Numbered from the stretch's first letter, positions 26,307 through 34,827 are shown. The stretch: DNA of 64,000 bases from Opitutia bacterium (GCA_947377865.1 CANCHK010000001.1:1-64000); one strand, 5' to 3'. Made by a program: numbers and translations. Notes: a model not told the origin generated them from the letters alone.

Positions 26307-27332
26307 TCAGCGGTGGTCTGGCTTCCAGTGATTCACGCGGTTCACGAGATACTTCACGTAGATATCGGAATCGTTGAGGCAAGGAATCTGCGCGAAGTGC
26401 TCGCCGCCGGCATGGATGAAGGTCTCCTTACCTTCTTCGCGGATTTCCTCGAGGGTCTCGAGGCAATCGGACGTGAAAGCGGGGCACATGACCAAGAGGT
26501 TCTTGGTGCCTTCTTCGGGCAGGGCTTCGAGGCGTTTATCGGTATAAGGCGAAACCCACTTCTCACCGGCCAGACGAGACTGGAAGGAGAGTTCGTACTG
26601 GGACTCCTTGAGGCCGGCGGCGGCCACGAAAAGGCGCGTCATCTCGACGCACTGGTGGCGATAGCAGGTCGCCTGACAGGGGCTGTAATGGGAGCAGCAG
26701 TCCTTCATCTTCATGCAATGGGCCTTCGAAGGGTCGCCCTTGCGCAGGTGGCGCTCCGGCAGGCCGTGGTAAGAGAAGAGAAGCTTGTCGAACGGCTTGC
26801 TCAGCCAAGGCTGGGCGGATTCGACCAAGGCGTCGATGTAAGCCGGGTCGTTGTAGAACGGCTGCAGGACGTGATACTTCAGACCAGGGGCGAGACGCTT
26901 GAGTTCTTCCTGCACCTTGACGACGACGGTCTCGTACGAGGACATGGCGTAGTGCGGGTACTGGGGCATCACGAACAGGTCATCGATGCCGGCGGCGATC
27001 ACCTTCTCGACGGCTTCAGCACAGGAGGGCGTGCCGTAACGCATACCCATGATCACCGGCAGGCCCGTGGCCTTCTCCAGCTTGGCGCGCAGCTTGTCGG
27101 TCGTGACCACCAAAGGCGAACCCTCGGGGGTCCAGACGCTGGCGTAGGCGGCGGCGCTCTTCTTCGGACGGGTGCGAAGGATGATGCCTTCCAGGAGCAG
27201 CCAGCGGAGCGGGGCCGGATAATCGATGACGCGGTCGTCGTTCAGGAATTCACGGAGATAGTTCCGCACGTCGGGCACGGAAGTGCTCTTCGGCGAACCA
27301 AGATTCAGCAGCAGGATACCTTTACGGGACAT
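26307..27332 (-). CDS. hemH: Ferrochelatase
   Basis: A 341-residue enzyme that inserts ferrous iron into protoporphyrin IX (or coproporphyrin III) in the last part of haem synthesis. Family blocks: GILLLNLGSPKS at the N-terminus, GMRYGTPS at about 96, FVMPQYPHYAMSSYETV, and FSYHGLPERHLRKGDPS at about 190 with the conserved catalytic His. After this comes a Cys-rich segment, HCMKMKDCCSHYSPCQATCY then RHQC, with six cysteines in about 25 residues, suggesting an internal iron-sulfur cluster. A later block is CPAFTSDCLETLEEI. The ORF track adds 63 codons upstream inside the hemE region; the ATG at 27332 fits the family N-terminus. It is last in hemF-hemE-hemH. Confidence 0.95.
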   Translation of the reverse strand: MSRKGILLLNLGSPKSTSVPDVRNYLREFLNDDRVIDYPAPLRWLLLEGIILRTRPKKSAAAYASVWTPEGSPLVVTTDKLRAKLEKATGLPVIMGMRYGTPSCAEAVEKVIAAGIDDLFVMPQYPHYAMSSYETVVVKVQEELKRLAPGLKYHVLQPFYNDPAYIDALVESAQPWLSKPFDKLLFSYHGLPERHLRKGDPSKAHCMKMKDCCSHYSPCQATCYRHQCVEMTRLFVAAAGLKESQYELSFQSRLAGEKWVSPYTDKRLEALPEEGTKNLLVMCPAFTSDCLETLEEIREEGKETFIHAGGEHFAQIPCLNDSDIYVKYLVNRVNHWKPDHR

Positions 27333-27363
27333 AGGGGCAAAAGAGGCGGGACGGCGGACGATG

Positions 27364-28395
27364 TCAAACGCCAGAGGCAACCACGGCGTCGACGACGGCC
27401 TGGAAGGTCTCGATCCGGGCCTGGGGCGTGATGCCGTGGCCCAGATTAAAGATATGCCCGAGGTCCCCGGCGTTATCGGCCAGCACGGCCTTGGTCGCGG
27501 CAGAGGCCGCGGCGGGCTCACCAGTCATGAACTCGGGATCGAGGTTACCCTGCAGGCAGATCGGACGGCCGGCCAGTTGACGCACCTGTGAGAGGGGCAT
27601 GGTCCAATCGACGCCGAGGCACGGCACGCCGGTCTGGGCGAGCGCGGCGGCCTGCGGGGACTTGCCCTTGGCGTAAAGGATGACCGGGGCGCCGGCGGGC
27701 AGGCGTTCGAGTACCGCGCGGATATAGCGGAGCGAGAACTCCTCGTAGTCGGCGCCGGTGAGCGCGCCGGCCCAGCTGTCAAAGATTTGGATCGCATCGG
27801 CGCCGGCGGCGAACTGGCGAGTGAGGTATTGCGCGACAGCGTCGGTCAGAATCTCGAGGATGCGGTGCATCATCTTCGGGTCGGCCTTGATCAGCGCCTT
27901 CGTTTTGGGGAAATCCTCGGAACCGCCGCCTTCGACGAGGTAACAGGCGAGCGTCCAGGGCGAACCGGCAAAACCGAGCAAGGTCTTGTTCAGGCCGAGC
28001 TCTTTGCGAAGGATTGCGAGGGCATCGTAAACATATTGCAGACGGTCGGCGGAGCCTTCGAGCTTCAGCGTGGCTACGTCGGCCGGCGAGGCCAGCGCGC
28101 GCTCCATGGCGATGCCGCCTTCGTCGCGGAAACGATAACCGACGCCCAAGGCCTCGGGGATCACCAAGATATCCGAGAAAAGGATGGCTGCATCGAGCTG
28201 CGGGAAGCGGCGGAGCGGCTGGAGCGTGACCTCGACCGCGAGTTCGGGCGTACGGACCATCGTGACGAAGTCCGACTTCGCCTTGAGGGCGCGGTATTCG
28301 GGCAGGTAGCGACCGGCCTGACGCATGATCCAGACCGGAGCCCGGTCATGGGGCTGTCGGCGGAGGGCGGCGAGGAAGCGGTCGCGGGAGTTCAT
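27364..28395 (-). CDS. hemE: Uroporphyrinogen decarboxylase
   Basis: A 343-residue enzyme that decarboxylates four acetate side chains of uroporphyrinogen III to give coproporphyrinogen III. The family signatures are present: RAPVWIMRQAGRYLPEYRAL at residues about 20-39, AAILFSDILVIPEALG at about 68 with the substrate-coordinating Asp, and LGFAGSPWTLACYLVEGGGS at about 138. The start at 28395 overlaps the hemF stop as TGATG; the longer track start lies inside hemF. It is followed 31 bp later by hemH. Confidence 0.96.
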   Translation of the reverse strand: MNSRDRFLAALRRQPHDRAPVWIMRQAGRYLPEYRALKAKSDFVTMVRTPELAVEVTLQPLRRFPQLDAAILFSDILVIPEALGVGYRFRDEGGIAMERALASPADVATLKLEGSADRLQYVYDALAILRKELGLNKTLLGFAGSPWTLACYLVEGGGSEDFPKTKALIKADPKMMHRILEILTDAVAQYLTRQFAAGADAIQIFDSWAGALTGADYEEFSLRYIRAVLERLPAGAPVILYAKGKSPQAAALAQTGVPCLGVDWTMPLSQVRQLAGRPICLQGNLDPEFMTGEPAAASAATKAVLADNAGDLGHIFNLGHGITPQARIETFQAVVDAVVASGV

Positions 28396-29285
28396 CAGGA
28401 CCCCTTGAGCCAATCCTGTGGTTTCAGATAATGCGAGAGCAGACGTTCTTCCGGGGTGCCGGCGACGGGTTGGTGTCCATAGTGCCACTGCACGCGGGGC
28501 GGGAGGGACATCAGGATCGACTCCGTCCGGCCGCCGGACTGCAGGCCGAAGATCGTCCCGCGGTCGAAGACCAGGTTGAATTCGACGTAGCGTCCGCGGC
28601 GGACCTCCTGCCAGTTGCGCTCGCGCTCGCCATAGGGGGTGTCCTTGCGGCGGCGCAGGATCTCGGCGTAGGCCGGGCCGTAGGCGTCGCCCACCTTCTG
28701 CATCATCGCAAAGGCCGATTCGAAACCGCCCTCGGTGAAGTCGTCAAAGAACACGCCGCCGATGCCACGTTGCTCCTGGCGGTGCTTCAGCAGGAAGTAG
28801 TCGTCGCACCAGGTCTTAAACTTCGGAAAATGAGCGCCCGTAGCTTTCTCCGCAGCGCGATGCCAAGAGACCGCATCCTCATCGAAACCGTAATAAGGCG
28901 TCAGGTCGAAGCCACCGCCGAACCACCAGACCGGATCGGGGCCATCGGTGCAGAAGAAGCGCACGTTCATGTGCGACGTCGGGCAATAAGGGTTGAGCGG
29001 ATGCTGGACGACCGAAACACCCATCGCGCGGAAGCCCTTGCCGGCGAGATCCGGACGGGCGATGGTGGCGGACGGAGGGAGTGCGTGCCCGCGGACGTCC
29101 GAGAAAGCCACCCCGCCCTTTTCGATCACCGACCCACCGGAAATGACGCGGGTACGACCGCCGCCGCCTTCGGCACGCTTCCAGTCATCGGTGATGAACC
29201 TGGCCTTCCCATCGACTTCCTCGAGCGTCGCGCAAAGGCGATCCTGCAGGCCGGTCAGGTAGTTTCTGACGAGATCGGGGTTCAT
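28395..29285 (-). CDS. hemF: Oxygen-dependent coproporphyrinogen III oxidase
   Basis: A 296-residue enzyme that converts coproporphyrinogen III to protoporphyrinogen IX using O2. Signature blocks are [20 protein letters not shown] at about 115, [25 protein letters not shown] at about 185, and [20 protein letters not shown] at about 230. The ORF track uses a TTG five codons upstream; the ATG at 29285 is preferred. Choice of the oxygen-dependent HemF rather than HemN implies haem synthesis under aerobic conditions. No protoporphyrinogen oxidase gene is visible in the window. First gene of the minus-strand hem unit, divergent from the YugP-like gene. Confidence 0.96.
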   Translation of the reverse strand: MNPDLVRNYLTGLQDRLCATLEEVDGKARFITDDWKRAEGGGGRTRVISGGSVIEKGGVAFSDVRGHALPPSATIARPDLAGKGFRAMGVSVVQHPLNPYCPTSHMNVRFFCTDGPDPVWWFGGGFDLTPYYGFDEDAVSWHRAAEKATGAHFPKFKTWCDDYFLLKHRQEQRGIGGVFFDDFTEGGFESAFAMMQKVGDAYGPAYAEILRRRKDTPYGERERNWQEVRRGRYVEFNLVFDRGTIFGLQSGGRTESILMSLPPRVQWHYGHQPVAGTPEERLLSHYLKPQDWLKGS

Positions 29286-29432
29286 GGTGACGGTATCCAA
29301 TACGAGCCTGCGGGGCGGGTCAACGAAGCCTCATCCGACCGGCACGATTCCACGTCCTCTTATCGGCCTTATGCGGCAACTTCTAGGTATACCTTGATGG
29401 GAACCCGCAAATCGGCAGGTTCAGACCACGTC

Positions 29433-30107
29433 ATGAACCCGGAATTCAAGCTCTACCTGCTCTTCTGCCTGGCAGGCGTATGCGCCCTGGGGCTGCCATG
29501 GTGGGCTTGGCGGCGCGTGAAGAGCCTCGAGAAGAAGTATGGCCGCATCCTGCTGGTCCGCGGCGTGACCGGCGCGCAGGCTGCGCGCATCGTGCTCCTC
29601 CGCGGCGAGATCCCGATGGTCGACGTCGACGAAAGCACCATCGCCGTGACGGACTTCTACTCGGCGCACGAACCCGCGATCAAACTCTCCAGCGGCGTCT
29701 ATTCCGGCAAGCGGCTCTTCGACGTCGCGCGCGCGGCCCGCCTCGCCGGTCACGCGCTGCAGCACCGTGATCGCAAACTCGGCGGGCTCGCCTCATGGGA
29801 TTCGTTCATGATCCTCTGGGGCAACGCCTGGCCGATCCTCATGGTCATGCTGCTCTTCACCGGCGAAGGCCGCTTCATGATCGCCGCCGCAGGCTTTTCG
29901 GCCATCGCGGTCTTCCTCGCCATCTGCCACCTTCTGAAGCACACGCACGTCCAGGACGCCGCCCGCCGCGGTCGACGCGAACTAGACGGAGCCAAACTGC
30001 TCGACGGACACCCCGACGAAGAAGTCGACGCGGCTTTCTTGGCCGCGCGATTGGACCATATGGCCCTGCCCTATTCAAAAACGTGGCTAAGGCTGCTTTT
30101 TTCCTGA
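29433..30107 (+). CDS. YugP-like membrane protein with degenerate zinc-binding motif
   Basis: A 224-residue protein matching the YugP/Zn_peptidase_2 layout: N-terminal membrane helix (LYLLFCLAGVCALGLPWWAW), KSLEKKYGR, GVTGAQAARIVL, FYSAHEPAIKLSSGVYSGK, the segment where the zinc site should be, then two membrane helices. Family members usually have HExGHAxQ at the zinc site; here it reads RLAGHALQH, so the first His and the Glu are lost and only GHAxQ remains. The region that normally gives the third ligand (E/D near NxSRRA) reads THVQDAARRGR. The usual C-terminal Ala-rich helix is also replaced. It is probably not a working peptidase. An alternative ATG is at 29397; the longer track start is in the hemF complement. 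Confidence 0.78.
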   Translation: MNPEFKLYLLFCLAGVCALGLPWWAWRRVKSLEKKYGRILLVRGVTGAQAARIVLLRGEIPMVDVDESTIAVTDFYSAHEPAIKLSSGVYSGKRLFDVARAARLAGHALQHRDRKLGGLASWDSFMILWGNAWPILMVMLLFTGEGRFMIAAAGFSAIAVFLAICHLLKHTHVQDAARRGRRELDGAKLLDGHPDEEVDAAFLAARLDHMALPYSKTWLRLLFS

Positions 30108-30209
30108 GCAGGACGGCTACAGGCGCCCTACGGCGGGCCTAATGCCGACGTGAGCAGCGGTTTACGGCTTCCCAGCCTTACATCTCTAACCAACATCAGG
30201 CCAGACGTC

Positions 30210-31523
30210 ATGCTCTCCAAGCCCAGCCGCCTTCAGACCGCCCTCCTGATGCTCCCGACATGGGGATTCGCCCACGCGGTACTGATTTTCAAGATACTCC
30301 CGACTCCGGCGAGGGGAGCACTGAATCCTGACGCCGTCGCGCCCTTCATTCCTCTTTTAATCCTGACGGCAATCGCCGCGGCCATCGCCACATTCATCAC
30401 CGCTCGACGGGCATCCGCCCTCGGCTGGAAGAAGCCGCAGCTTCTTGGGCTACTCATCCACTTGCCATTCGTGGGAGCGGGACTGGCGCTCTGGATTACC
30501 GCGACGGGAGACGAACAAGAAAGCGAGCCCGCCTCGCCTACGAGCGTCGCGGGACGTCTCGTGGTACCATTTATCCTAGGATTCCTTGCCTGCCTCGCCC
30601 TCACCTGGGGGTTCGACACCCTTGAGAAAACCAGCCGGATTCCCCTCGGCCTAAAACAGACCGGCGGCTACTTTGGCTTGGCGATCTTCGCCGGCCTCCC
30701 CTTCGCGACGGGCGTGAGCAGCGGCGTGACCCTCCGCCGAGCCGGCGGCACTTTCGGCCAGGCGATCGGCGCTTCCATGACGCTTATCGGTACGGTCGTC
30801 CTCATCCTTTGCGCCTGCTTGATGGAAGGCATCGTCTGCGTCTTCATGGCCGCGCCGATCGGGGCGACCCTCGCCTTCCTCGGCGCGACCGCGGGCTTCT
30901 TTCTCGCGCGCACCAAGGCCGCCGACGGCACCCTGCAGTCGGCCGCTTGGCTGGCCATCGTCGCGCTCGTCGCGCTCGAAGGCTGGAATCCGCCGGCAGC
31001 GCTCGAAGATAGCACCACGACCGAGATCGTGATCGACGCCCCGGCGGCGCGCGTCTGGGCTGAGCTGCACGACATCCGCGACCTGCCGAAGACGAAAAAC
31101 CTCCTCTTCCAGTTCGGCGTCGCTCACCCGATAGGCACGGTGACGGACGGACAAGGCGTCGGGGCCGCGCGCCTCTGCCAGCTCAGCACTGGCGATATGC
31201 CGGAGATCATCACCGTCTGGAAACCTGGACAGGAGCTGCGCTTCAAGGTACTCTCGACGCCGCCTTCGATGCGTGAAACCGGTTTCTTTGGGAAGACCAT
31301 CGATACGACCCACCTCCATAGCGCCTACGCCAGCCTCGACGGAGGCTTCAAGCTGACCACCCTGCCCGATGGCCGCACCCGCCTCGTCGGCGAAAGCCGT
31401 TACCTCCTGAACATCGCCCCGGCCGCCTATTGGAATCTCTGGACCAAGGAAATCGTCCATAGCGTCCACCGCCGGGTGATGGAACACGTCAAGACCAGGG
31501 CGGAAAGCGGACCCAAGGCCTGA
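30210..31523 (+). CDS. Polytopic membrane protein with C-terminal SRPBCC-like domain
   Basis: A 437-residue protein. The first 270 residues contain about seven hydrophobic helices, for example LLGLLIHLPFVGAGLALWI, ATGVSSGV-adjacent LTLIGTVVLILCACL-like segments and APIGATLAFLGATAGFFLA. The remainder (about residues 275-437) begins TEIVIDAPAARVWAELHDIR, typical of a polyketide-cyclase/START-like (SRPBCC) domain, and ends in an amphipathic helix, WTKEIVHSVHRRVMEHVKTR. SRPBCC domains bind hydrophobic ligands; fusion to membrane helices suggests a lipid or membrane-associated ligand, an inference. The track start at 30150 is GTG; the ATG at 30210 is preferred. Confidence 0.78.
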   Translation: MLSKPSRLQTALLMLPTWGFAHAVLIFKILPTPARGALNPDAVAPFIPLLILTAIAAAIATFITARRASALGWKKPQLLGLLIHLPFVGAGLALWITATGDEQESEPASPTSVAGRLVVPFILGFLACLALTWGFDTLEKTSRIPLGLKQTGGYFGLAIFAGLPFATGVSSGVTLRRAGGTFGQAIGASMTLIGTVVLILCACLMEGIVCVFMAAPIGATLAFLGATAGFFLARTKAADGTLQSAAWLAIVALVALEGWNPPAALEDSTTTEIVIDAPAARVWAELHDIRDLPKTKNLLFQFGVAHPIGTVTDGQGVGAARLCQLSTGDMPEIITVWKPGQELRFKVLSTPPSMRETGFFGKTIDTTHLHSAYASLDGGFKLTTLPDGRTRLVGESRYLLNIAPAAYWNLWTKEIVHSVHRRVMEHVKTRAESGPKA

Positions 31524-31572
31524 AAAAGGCCCATGGAGGGGCTGGGCGGAAACTTCGCCTTGGTCGCGGAGT

Positions 31573-31578
31573 TATAAT
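31573..31578 (+). promoter_or_regulatory. Possible -10 element before the gene at 31594
   Basis: A consensus TATAAT, followed by an ATATAAAG stretch, lies 15 nt upstream of the ATG in otherwise GC-rich DNA. No convincing -35 hexamer is seen at 16-18 nt. If used, the transcript would have a very short or absent leader. Confidence 0.3.
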
Positions 31579-31593
31579 CCATATAAAGACCCC

Positions 31594-32235
31594 ATGAACT
31601 CGAACCGACTCTTCGCGATCTTCAGCCTCATTATCCTAGCTGGCGTCAGTTACGCTATCTACCAGTGGGTCCAGCCAGAAACCGCCCCGCTGATGAAGAA
31701 CACGGCCAAGAAGACTGGCTCACCGGTCTCCAAACTGACGATGGAGAAAAGCCAGATCCGCACCGCGAAGCCCCTCCACCTCAGTCGCAAGGACGACGTC
31801 GGCACGGACGTGGAAGAAAAAGATCTCGCGAAGCAGTCCAAGCCCGTCGCCGAACTCGATGCCAAGTTCGCCACTTGGCGCGACGACGGGAAGAAGGCTG
31901 TCGAAGAGATGTTCGGCGGAGATCGCCAGAAAATCGGGGACGCCTTCCGCGCCGCGATGCAGAACGACGAATTCAAGGCCAACTATGGACACATGCGTGA
32001 ACTCGAAGCGCAATATCGTACAGCTACTGACGACAAGAAGCAGGCCATCATGGATGAACTCGCCGAAGTCCGTAATCGTGGCCTCGGTATGCTCAAGCAG
32101 TCCGGCGCTGGTGCGCCCTCCACAGCCGCACCGACCGTCACAATCACCGGCGGGTCCGTCAACGCACCTGGCGTCGTGACGACGCCCGCCGCCGCTCCGG
32201 CCCCCGCTCCGGCTCCGCCCATCGTCTTCCAGTAA
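31594..32235 (+). CDS. Small membrane-anchored helical protein, member of the local paralogous family
   Basis: A 213-residue protein with an N-terminal membrane helix (LFAIFSLIILAGVSYAIYQWV), a linker, a helical module at about residues 85-170 and a Pro/Ala/Thr-rich tail ending PAPAPAPPIVFQ. Within the module, MRELEAQYRTATDDKKQAIM followed by DELAEVRN matches position by position the ELRKEAEYASDDEKKNLR then EDAMLEVRK stretch of the protein at 36153. Function unknown. It is followed 33 bp later by another small anchored helical protein, probably in one transcript. Confidence 0.72.
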   Translation: MNSNRLFAIFSLIILAGVSYAIYQWVQPETAPLMKNTAKKTGSPVSKLTMEKSQIRTAKPLHLSRKDDVGTDVEEKDLAKQSKPVAELDAKFATWRDDGKKAVEEMFGGDRQKIGDAFRAAMQNDEFKANYGHMRELEAQYRTATDDKKQAIMDELAEVRNRGLGMLKQSGAGAPSTAAPTVTITGGSVNAPGVVTTPAAAPAPAPAPPIVFQ

Positions 32236-32268
32236 GGTCGACGACGGCCTGAACGCCGTCCGCACCTC

Positions 32269-32799
32269 ATGAAAGATTTCCTCGTCCGCCGACCCCTGCT
32301 CATAGGCCTACTCCTGTTCGTCTTGGCATGGGTGGCGTCAACCTGGATCATGTCAGTCAGGTCCGAAGGCAAAGCGACCGGCCGAAATCCAGCGGTCAGC
32401 GGTAACAATAAGCCCTCAGTTGGACCCCGCCCTGCCGTCGTTGCGCCCCGCGGGATCCAAGGACTCACGGTAGACGATAAGCATAACATCTCCGCCGACG
32501 GACGTCCGCCCAATGCACGCCGGGAAGGCATCATCCGGACGGGCCTAGGCGAGATCCAAGAGATGCAGCAGATGAACAAGGCGGTCTTCGACGACGCGGC
32601 CAAACGCTGGAATGCCCAGCCTCGCGTGAAGGAACTTATCGCCCAGTGGAAAGAACTGGAAGAAGCATGGAAGACGCAGGAAGACGAGGCCAAGGAGGTC
32701 GTCGTGCCCCGCATGGATTCGATGTGGAAGGAAGCGCTCGGCTTGCTCCGTGAAGAAGTCGAGAAGGCCGCCCGCGAAGCCGATACGGGCGTCAAGTAG
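32269..32799 (+). CDS. Small membrane-anchored helical protein
   Basis: A 176-residue protein with an N-terminal membrane helix (LLIGLLLFVLAWVASTWIM), a Gly/Pro/Asn-rich linker and a C-terminal helical, probably coiled-coil region of about 85 residues (EIQEMQQMNKAVFDDAAKRW and KELEEAWKTQEDEAKEVVV). Composition and layout resemble the protein at 31594, but sequence similarity is weaker, so membership in the same family is tentative. The 3' end overlaps the convergent FGase-like gene by 8 bp. Function unknown. Confidence 0.7.
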   Translation: MKDFLVRRPLLIGLLLFVLAWVASTWIMSVRSEGKATGRNPAVSGNNKPSVGPRPAVVAPRGIQGLTVDDKHNISADGRPPNARREGIIRTGLGEIQEMQQMNKAVFDDAAKRWNAQPRVKELIAQWKELEEAWKTQEDEAKEVVVPRMDSMWKEALGLLREEVEKAAREADTGVK

Positions 32800-33550
32800 T
32801 CGCGAAGCGCGCCAGCTCGGCGCGGAATTCCGTTAGCACCGCCTGTGTCCGCGCGAAGCCCGCGTGCGGCTCGCCCGTGGCTTCGTCCATGTAAAGGTCA
32901 CGGCGCACTTCGATCATCAGCGATTTGACGCGGGGGTCTTTGCCGAAAAAACGGTTCGGGACCATCGCGCCGCTGAACGGTACGTCGACGCCGACATCGT
33001 ATCCATGAGCGCGGAAGAAATCGGTGGCCAGATCCCGCAGCGCCGGGGGCGTATGTCCGGGCTGCGTGCCGACACCGATCTCAGGCGGCGCGGAGAAATC
33101 GACCTGCGTCGGCAGCACGCCCGTCGGAAACGAATGTGCGTCGAGGAACACGCATCGGCCGAAGCGTGCGAGTCGCTCCGCCGCGGCTTCGTCGAGCCGG
33201 CGATGGTGCGGCCAGTAATAAAGATCGAGCAGTTCCGCGCGACGCGCCGACGAAAGCCACCGCAGCGGCCTGCCGTCACAAGTATTTACATACGTCGCGC
33301 CCATACCCACGGCGGCACAACGTTCGAGGCGATCTTCGGCGAATCGCTCGACGTCGACGACGAGACGGGAGACTTCCGCCCTCAGGACATCGTCCGCGGC
33401 GACGCCTTCGGCGTACAATGCGCCGGTATGCCAGTCCGTGAGCCGAAGGATTTCTCGGTCCAGGTCATCATTGGAAATCAGGAATTCCATGCGCTCATGG
33501 GCGGGAATCACCACGGAATCGTGGGGAATATGGATAAATAGGGGGGTCAT
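32792..33550 (-). CDS. N-formylglutamate amidohydrolase-like protein
   Basis: A 252-residue protein of the N-formylglutamate amidohydrolase (FGase) family. Recognisable blocks are FIHIPHDSVVIP at the N-terminus, DREILRLTDWHTGALY, RLVVDVERFAEDRLE, CVFLDAHSFPTGVLP at about 132, DVPFSGAMVPNRFFG at about 188 and SLMIEVRRDLYMD at about 212, which fit the zinc-hydrolase fold of the family. HutG-type members release formate from N-formylglutamate in histidine breakdown, but no other hut gene is nearby, so the substrate is open. It is convergent with the preceding gene and divergent from the small secreted protein at 33686. Confidence 0.85.
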   Translation of the reverse strand: MTPLFIHIPHDSVVIPAHERMEFLISNDDLDREILRLTDWHTGALYAEGVAADDVLRAEVSRLVVDVERFAEDRLERCAAVGMGATYVNTCDGRPLRWLSSARRAELLDLYYWPHHRRLDEAAAERLARFGRCVFLDAHSFPTGVLPTQVDFSAPPEIGVGTQPGHTPPALRDLATDFFRAHGYDVGVDVPFSGAMVPNRFFGKDPRVKSLMIEVRRDLYMDEATGEPHAGFARTQAVLTEFRAELARFATT

Positions 33551-33685
33551 TAGGGAATTTATCCCAACATTAAGCCCAGATTAAGCGTTAAAGCATTGAT
33601 GAATAATGTCATAACTTGATTTCAAATCTTGCAACTGTTGCGGGAATGTGGGGTTTTAAATGCGAACCCCTAATCCAATACACAC
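33551..33685. promoter_or_regulatory. AT-rich divergent promoter region
   Basis: The 135 nt between the FGase-like gene and the secreted protein gene are markedly more AT-rich than the surroundings (ATTAAGCGTTAAAGCATTGA, GTCATAACTTGATTTCAAAT). Candidate plus-strand elements are TTGCAA with TTTTAA downstream near 33653, but the spacing is long. Promoters for both directions should lie here; exact hexamers are not certain. Confidence 0.4.
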
Positions 33686-34093
33686 ATGAAACTGAAACTC
33701 GCATTCCTCCTGGCCCTGATCTCCTCGGCCGGCCTCATCGCTGCCGACGCTCCGGCCGACGCCCCTAAGGGCGACGCCAAGAAGGGCGAAAAGGGCAAGA
33801 AGGGCGCCCCGCAGAAGCCTGAGTCCGTCGACGAAGCCACCTGGAAGAAGTTCCTGGACGCTTCCAAGGCCGCCTCTAACGACGCTGCCGTGAAGTCCGC
33901 CGAAGAAAAGGCTAAGGCCGATCCTAAGGACGCCGACGCTCGCAAGGCTCTCATGGAAGCCCGCAAGGCTGCCGTGCTGAAGGCCGACGCCTCCCTCGAG
34001 TCCGTCTTCAAGGCCCTCGAAGAAGCCCACGGTAAGGGTAAGGGCGACAAGGGCGGCAAGAAGAAGAAGGGCGAAGAGCCTGCTGCCAAGTAA
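33686..34093 (+). CDS. Small secreted Ala/Lys-rich protein
   Basis: A 135-residue protein with a clear signal peptide (KLAFLLALISSAGLIAA) and a mature part that is highly charged, helical and rich in Ala, Lys, Asp and Glu. After a Lys/Gly-rich linker comes a module of about 75 residues (ESVDEATWKKFLDASKAASN to ALEEAH), including ARKALMEARKAAVLKADASL, comparable to segments in the proteins at 34399, 34985 and 36153. It ends GGKKKKGEEPAAK. A strong intrinsic terminator follows within 25 nt. Codon use is biased to GCC/AAG/GAC, and with the AT-rich promoter and terminator suggests high expression (inference). Function unknown. Confidence 0.82.
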   Translation: MKLKLAFLLALISSAGLIAADAPADAPKGDAKKGEKGKKGAPQKPESVDEATWKKFLDASKAASNDAAVKSAEEKAKADPKDADARKALMEARKAAVLKADASLESVFKALEEAHGKGKGDKGGKKKKGEEPAAK

Positions 34094-34115
34094 TCTTCGG
34101 ATTACAGGCCTAAAC

Positions 34116-34145
34116 AAGACCCCGGTTCGCCGGGGTCTTTTGTTT
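34116..34145 (+). terminator. Intrinsic terminator after the gene at 33686
   Basis: AAGACCCCGG-TTCG-CCGGGGTCTT is a perfect 10-bp stem with a stable TTCG tetraloop, followed by TTGTTT. It lies 22 nt after the stop codon. It separates this gene from the next secreted protein gene. Confidence 0.92.
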
Positions 34146-34165
34146 GGGGACGAAAACGAGGTGAT

Positions 34166-34365
34166 GGCGGTTAGCGGTTGGGTAAGACACTCCAGGTCCC
34201 GGGTCTCGGCCGTCGGGAACCTGGTCCAGGTGCTCAGGTTCAGGTACAGGTTACAGGCCCGATTCCCGAACCTGATCCTGCACCCGCACCAGCAGCCGAG
34301 ACCTGAGGATGACATCTGGTCTCCGGTTCCCTTGGATGAGAATGCCTTCCCAACCGCTAACCGCC
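34166..34365. repeat. Composite palindromic element with perfect 17-bp outer arms
   Basis: No gene is seen between the terminator and 34399. The outer arms GGCGGTTAGCGGTTGGG (34166-34182) and CCCAACCGCTAACCGCC (34349-34365) are exact reverse complements. Inside are GGTCTCGGC and its inverse GCCGAGACC, CAGGTTCAGG-type words and, near the right end, GGTCTCCGGTTCCC. The element is a nested set of the words found at 26.0 and 42.1-42.3 kb. Confidence 0.7.
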
Positions 34366-34398
34366 AAAACCTTGGGCCATTTCTGGTGTTACCTATGC

Positions 34399-34827
34399 AT
34401 GCGCACCCCTGCCCTCCTCCTCGCCCTTTTTGCCACGACCTCGATCTTCGCTGCCGATGAGCCCAAGGCCGATGCCCCCAAAGCCGAAACGGCCGTCGCC
34501 AAGCCGGCCGCGAAAGCCGCCCCTAAGGCGAAGAAGCTAATGGGCATCCCAGAAATTCCCGAGGGCGTCTCCATCGAGGACGGCGTGAAACTGCAAAACG
34601 CGTGGGTCAAGGCCCAGGAGGACCCCTCCCTCAAGGCCGGCGAAGAGAAGCCGAAGGGCGAAGCGGACGGAAAGAAGAAGAAAGTCAGCCCCCGTGCTGC
34701 CGCCGACGAAGCCCTTACCAAGGCGATGATGAAGGCCGACCCCTCCCTTAAGCCCGAACTCGTCCGCACGTACCTCGAAGCCTCGCACCAGAAGGCGAAA
34801 GACCCGACGAAAGGTAAGAAGAAGTAA
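34399..34827 (+). CDS. Small secreted Ala/Lys-rich protein
   Basis: A 142-residue protein with signal peptide MRTPALLLALFATTSIFAA. The ORF track adds 30 codons that translate the upstream repeat; the ATG at 34399 is chosen for the signal peptide. The mature part has an Ala/Lys/Pro linker, then PEGVSIEDGVKLQNAWVKAQ and a helical module ending ALTKAMMKADPSLKPELVRT, with a lysine tail TKGKKK. The GV(S/T)xED opening and the KADPSL block recur in the neighbouring proteins, so it is read as a shortened member of the local family. Function unknown. Confidence 0.8.
   Translation: MRTPALLLALFATTSIFAADEPKADAPKAETAVAKPAAKAAPKAKKLMGIPEIPEGVSIEDGVKLQNAWVKAQEDPSLKAGEEKPKGEADGKKKKVSPRAAADEALTKAMMKADPSLKPELVRTYLEASHQKAKDPTKGKKK

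Noticed and set aside
29301-29432. Promoter hexamers between hemF and the YugP-like gene
   Set aside because: A promoter must be here, but no pair of hexamers with good spacing stood out, so none is listed.
34140-34460. 106-residue ORF over the 34.2 kb palindrome
   Set aside because: It begins inside the terminator tail and runs through the repeat element; the true gene starts at 34399 in another frame.
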